Positions 12,764 through 14,609 of a stretch of DNA of 14,609 nt are shown in pieces. The DNA is taken from NCBI GenBank assembly GCA_900549135.1, contig URNI01000045.1, positions 1 through 14,609 on the forward strand, given 5' to 3'. A model generated the notes under the pieces. It saw only the letters and a list, made by a program, of their open reading frames with translations, was not told where the DNA came from and ran no database searches. Positions within the stretch are counted from its first letter, which is position 1. Each line of letters starts with the position of its first letter. The position numbers were made by a program, and so were the translations under genes. Source of the DNA: an uncultured Collinsella sp. (GTDB lineage: Bacteria > Actinomycetota > Coriobacteriia > Coriobacteriales > Coriobacteriaceae).

Positions 12764-14041
12764 CTACATCACAGCGCGCAGCTCAAACCGATCGCCGTTA
12801 ATGCGGAACTGACAGTTGCCGTTCATGCGCTCCACGGCAAGTTTGATGCTCTTGGTGCCAAAGCCGTGGCCCGCATGCCGGGTCACGGGCATGCCGTCGA
12901 CCATGCGCGGCGCGCGGTCAAACGTGTTGGAAACTAACAGCAGCAGCTGGCCGTCCTCTAATCGCAGGTCAAAGTCGACGAATCGCTTTCCCTGGGGCGC
13001 GGCGCTCGCGGCGGTGATAGCGTTTTCCAAGGCATTTGAGAGCACGCTAAACAGGTCGGCGTCACCTACGTGGATGGTTTCGGGTACGGCGGCGCGCAGG
13101 TTGGCGGTAATGCCGTTTCTATTGATATCCGAGTTAAATGACGAAAGCGCGATGTTTACGGTCTCGTTGGCGCAGAAGCGGCGTACGGCGGTGCGATCGC
13201 CGGCTTCGCAGAGTTCATCGATGCGTTTGAGCGCCTCGTCGGTGTGGCCCTCCTCAATTAAAGCGGCCAGGCCGCGTAGGAAGTGGCGCATATCGTGGCG
13301 AAGAATCGACAGCTCGCGCCCAGATTGACGCCAAGCCTCGAGCTCTTTGATGGCGGCGCTGTCGCGGGTTTCGAGCATCCAGCGCTCTCGCTCGGCGGTT
13401 TCCTTTTCTTCGTATTCGCGCAGGTAAACGGCAAGAAACATAAGATAGAAGGCACAGAGCGCAAATGCCAAAAACTCAACCGTTACCACCGAGCCCGAGT
13501 GGAACAGCGTGGTGTAGACGTTGGTGGCATAGTCAAAGACGTAATAGACGAGCGGCAGGATTAAAAGGATGCCCAGCTCGGTGGTGCTTTTAATCGCCAA
13601 GCGTGGACCGATGTCGCCGGCCCAATGCAACAGGACGGCAAAGACGGCGAGTGTGGTCGCGATGCGCGCCAGATAGTACGCGATCTGCGAATCGGTTGCG
13701 GCAAAGGCGGCGATGCCCATCCAATTGCTGAACTGGCAGCTCAGATAAGCACTCGTAATGCCGAGCGCGGCAAGCAGCGGGCTCAGGCGGTAGCGCGCAC
13801 ACAGGTAGACGATAAGCGGCAGGTGCACGGCAAGTGGATAAACCTGTCGGGCAAATAGTTCGCCGCCAACGACATTGGCGATCGAAAAGGCAGCGCCGGT
13901 CACGATGCCGACCAACACCAGTTCAAGCGCATGACGCCGGTTGATCTCGACACCGCACAGCGCCGCCGAGGCAAAGACGCCAAAGAGCAGCGTCGTGGCG
14001 TGGTGGATTGCCCAAAGGACCATTTCGACCGAGGAGACCAT
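12764..14041 (-). CDS. Sensor histidine kinase, GHKL/AgrC-like
   Basis: 425 residues. About six hydrophobic membrane segments fill residues 5-205, followed by a coiled linker (208-245, EYEEKETAERERW...) and a kinase core. The H box SILRHDMRHFLRGL has His249 as the phosphoacceptor, the N box is LSNALENAITA (Asn337, Asn340) and the G box is GHGFGTKS (391-398). The short HATPase_c_5-type domain, without a classic HisKA D/F box arrangement, is typical of AgrC/LytS-like sensors that pair with LytTR regulators and often read a peptide or cell-envelope signal. Its ATG overlaps the TGA of the regulator gene by one base (TGATG), with GGGAG 7 nt upstream, so the two are coupled. No signal-peptide precursor gene is visible in the 12700-12763 gap, but the upstream side is cut off. 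The signal is unknown. Confidence 0.9.
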   Translation of the reverse strand: MVSSVEMVLWAIHHATTLLFGVFASAALCGVEINRRHALELVLVGIVTGAAFSIANVVGGELFARQVYPLAVHLPLIVYLCARYRLSPLLAALGITSAYLSCQFSNWMGIAAFAATDSQIAYYLARIATTLAVFAVLLHWAGDIGPRLAIKSTTELGILLILPLVYYVFDYATNVYTTLFHSGSVVTVEFLAFALCAFYLMFLAVYLREYEEKETAERERWMLETRDSAAIKELEAWRQSGRELSILRHDMRHFLRGLAALIEEGHTDEALKRIDELCEAGDRTAVRRFCANETVNIALSSFNSDINRNGITANLRAAVPETIHVGDADLFSVLSNALENAITAASAAPQGKRFVDFDLRLEDGQLLLLVSNTFDRAPRMVDGMPVTRHAGHGFGTKSIKLAVERMNGNCQFRINGDRFELRAVM

Positions 14042-14609
14042 CAGTGTCTCCCACCCTCAAAGCGCACCGCAAAGTAGGCGTCTTGGAATCCCTGCTTGCA
14101 ACTGCGCGAAAGCGGGATGCACGCGCCCGAGCGCATGACGATGTCCGTGCGGTCAAAGTGATCGATATTGCGCAGGTTGACCTGGTAGCTGCGGTGGCAT
14201 TTAAAGAAGACTGCGTTTTGCTCCAAGCGGTCCTCGACGCTGCGGAACGACTCGAGTGCCTCGATATCGCGTCCGTCGCGCAGGTGGAAGACCACGTGCT
14301 TGTTGCGCGCCTCGGCATATTCGATGTCGGACAGGCGCAGGGCGTGGTAGCCAAAGGAAGTTTTGATCACGAGCTCGTCGGTTGCCGCCGGGCGCATGCT
14401 CGAAAGCTCGTCGAGTAACTGCGCCAGGCGTTCGTAAGTCACGGGCTTGAGCAGATAGTCGAAGGCGCGGACCTCGTAGGATTCCAGCGCGAACTCGGGC
14501 GACGAGGTGAGGAACACCAGGCGCACGGCGGTGTCGGCCTGGCGCAGTTCGCATGCGGTGTCCATGCCGTTGACGAGCGGCATGATCATGTCGAGCAGAA
14601 TGATGTCGG
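14041..14609 (-). CDS. LytTR-family response regulator, partial (start beyond window)
   Basis: The 3' part of a two-component regulator; the frame stays open to the window end, so the N-terminus is missing. The visible part starts in the receiver domain at DIILLDMIMP, where the Asp of LLD (codon 14592-14590) is the phospho-acceptor; LTSS and the conserved Lys in LLKPV follow. From about the middle a LytTR DNA-binding domain is present (DIEYAEARNKHVVFHL, KCHRSYQVNLRNIDHF). It acts with the coupled GHKL kinase downstream, as in AgrA/LytR-type pairs, and would bind promoters as a dimer. The ATG at 14589 is inside the receiver domain and is not the start. Confidence 0.9.
   Translation of the reverse strand, partial: DIILLDMIMPLVNGMDTACELRQADTAVRLVFLTSSPEFALESYEVRAFDYLLKPVTYERLAQLLDELSSMRPAATDELVIKTSFGYHALRLSDIEYAEARNKHVVFHLRDGRDIEALESFRSVEDRLEQNAVFFKCHRSYQVNLRNIDHFDRTDIVMRSGACIPLSRSCKQGFQDAYFAVRFEGGRH

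Overview
The window reads as a high-GC Gram-positive gut actinobacterium of the class Coriobacteriia, most probably Collinsella or a close relative. This is an inference from the compact high-GC coding style, the gene families (stand-alone IIA-Glc, GH1 phospho-glucosidase, NikR next to hyp genes, LytTR two-component pair) and the repeat families. No species assignment can be proven from the sequence alone.

Layout. (1) 1-222: copy 1 of a structured repeat. (2) 224-1078 (-): an RpiR/MurR-type sugar-phosphate regulator, divergent from (3) 1281-2729 (+): a GH1 6-phospho-beta-glucosidase, followed by (4) 2880-3416 (+): a glucose-type PTS EIIA with its own promoter and terminator. Together these form a beta-glucoside/PTS carbon-uptake module, although no EIIB or EIIC is in view. 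(5) 3653-4210 (+): an unrecognised lipoprotein. (6) 4211-4734: a gene-free stretch of about 520 bp holding copy 2 of the structured repeat, four GGGGAC-type repeats and a palindrome-rich array. (7) 4735-5403 (-): a HAD phosphatase of the Gph/PGPase type. (8) 5508-10566 (-): hypF-hypC-hypD-hypE, which assemble the Fe(CN)2CO part of the [NiFe]-hydrogenase active site; hypA, hypB and hydrogenase structural genes are not in the window. (9) 10683-11445 (-): a two-gene operon of a small helical unknown protein and a NikR nickel-responsive repressor with an unusual His/Cys-rich N-terminus. (10) 11667-11987 (-): thioredoxin. (11) 12124-12699 (+): a protein that looks like a uracil-DNA glycosylase fold without its catalytic motifs. 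(12) 12764-14609 (-): an AgrC-like GHKL histidine kinase and a LytTR response regulator, the latter cut by the window end.

How the genes work together. NikR would set nickel supply or nickel-dependent gene expression beside the hydrogenase maturation genes. RpiR would sense a sugar phosphate and control the adjacent phospho-glucosidase.

The most interesting signal is non-coding. Two copies (13-222 and 4213-4443) of an element of about 210 bp share an architecture of three nested or adjacent helices. The helix sequences differ between the copies but remain paired, so they covary. This indicates a conserved RNA or DNA structure rather than a gene. A second repeat family (GGGACAGG / TTTTGGCAGG) forms a 30-bp-arm inverted repeat just upstream of hypF and a shorter relative in the rpiR leader.
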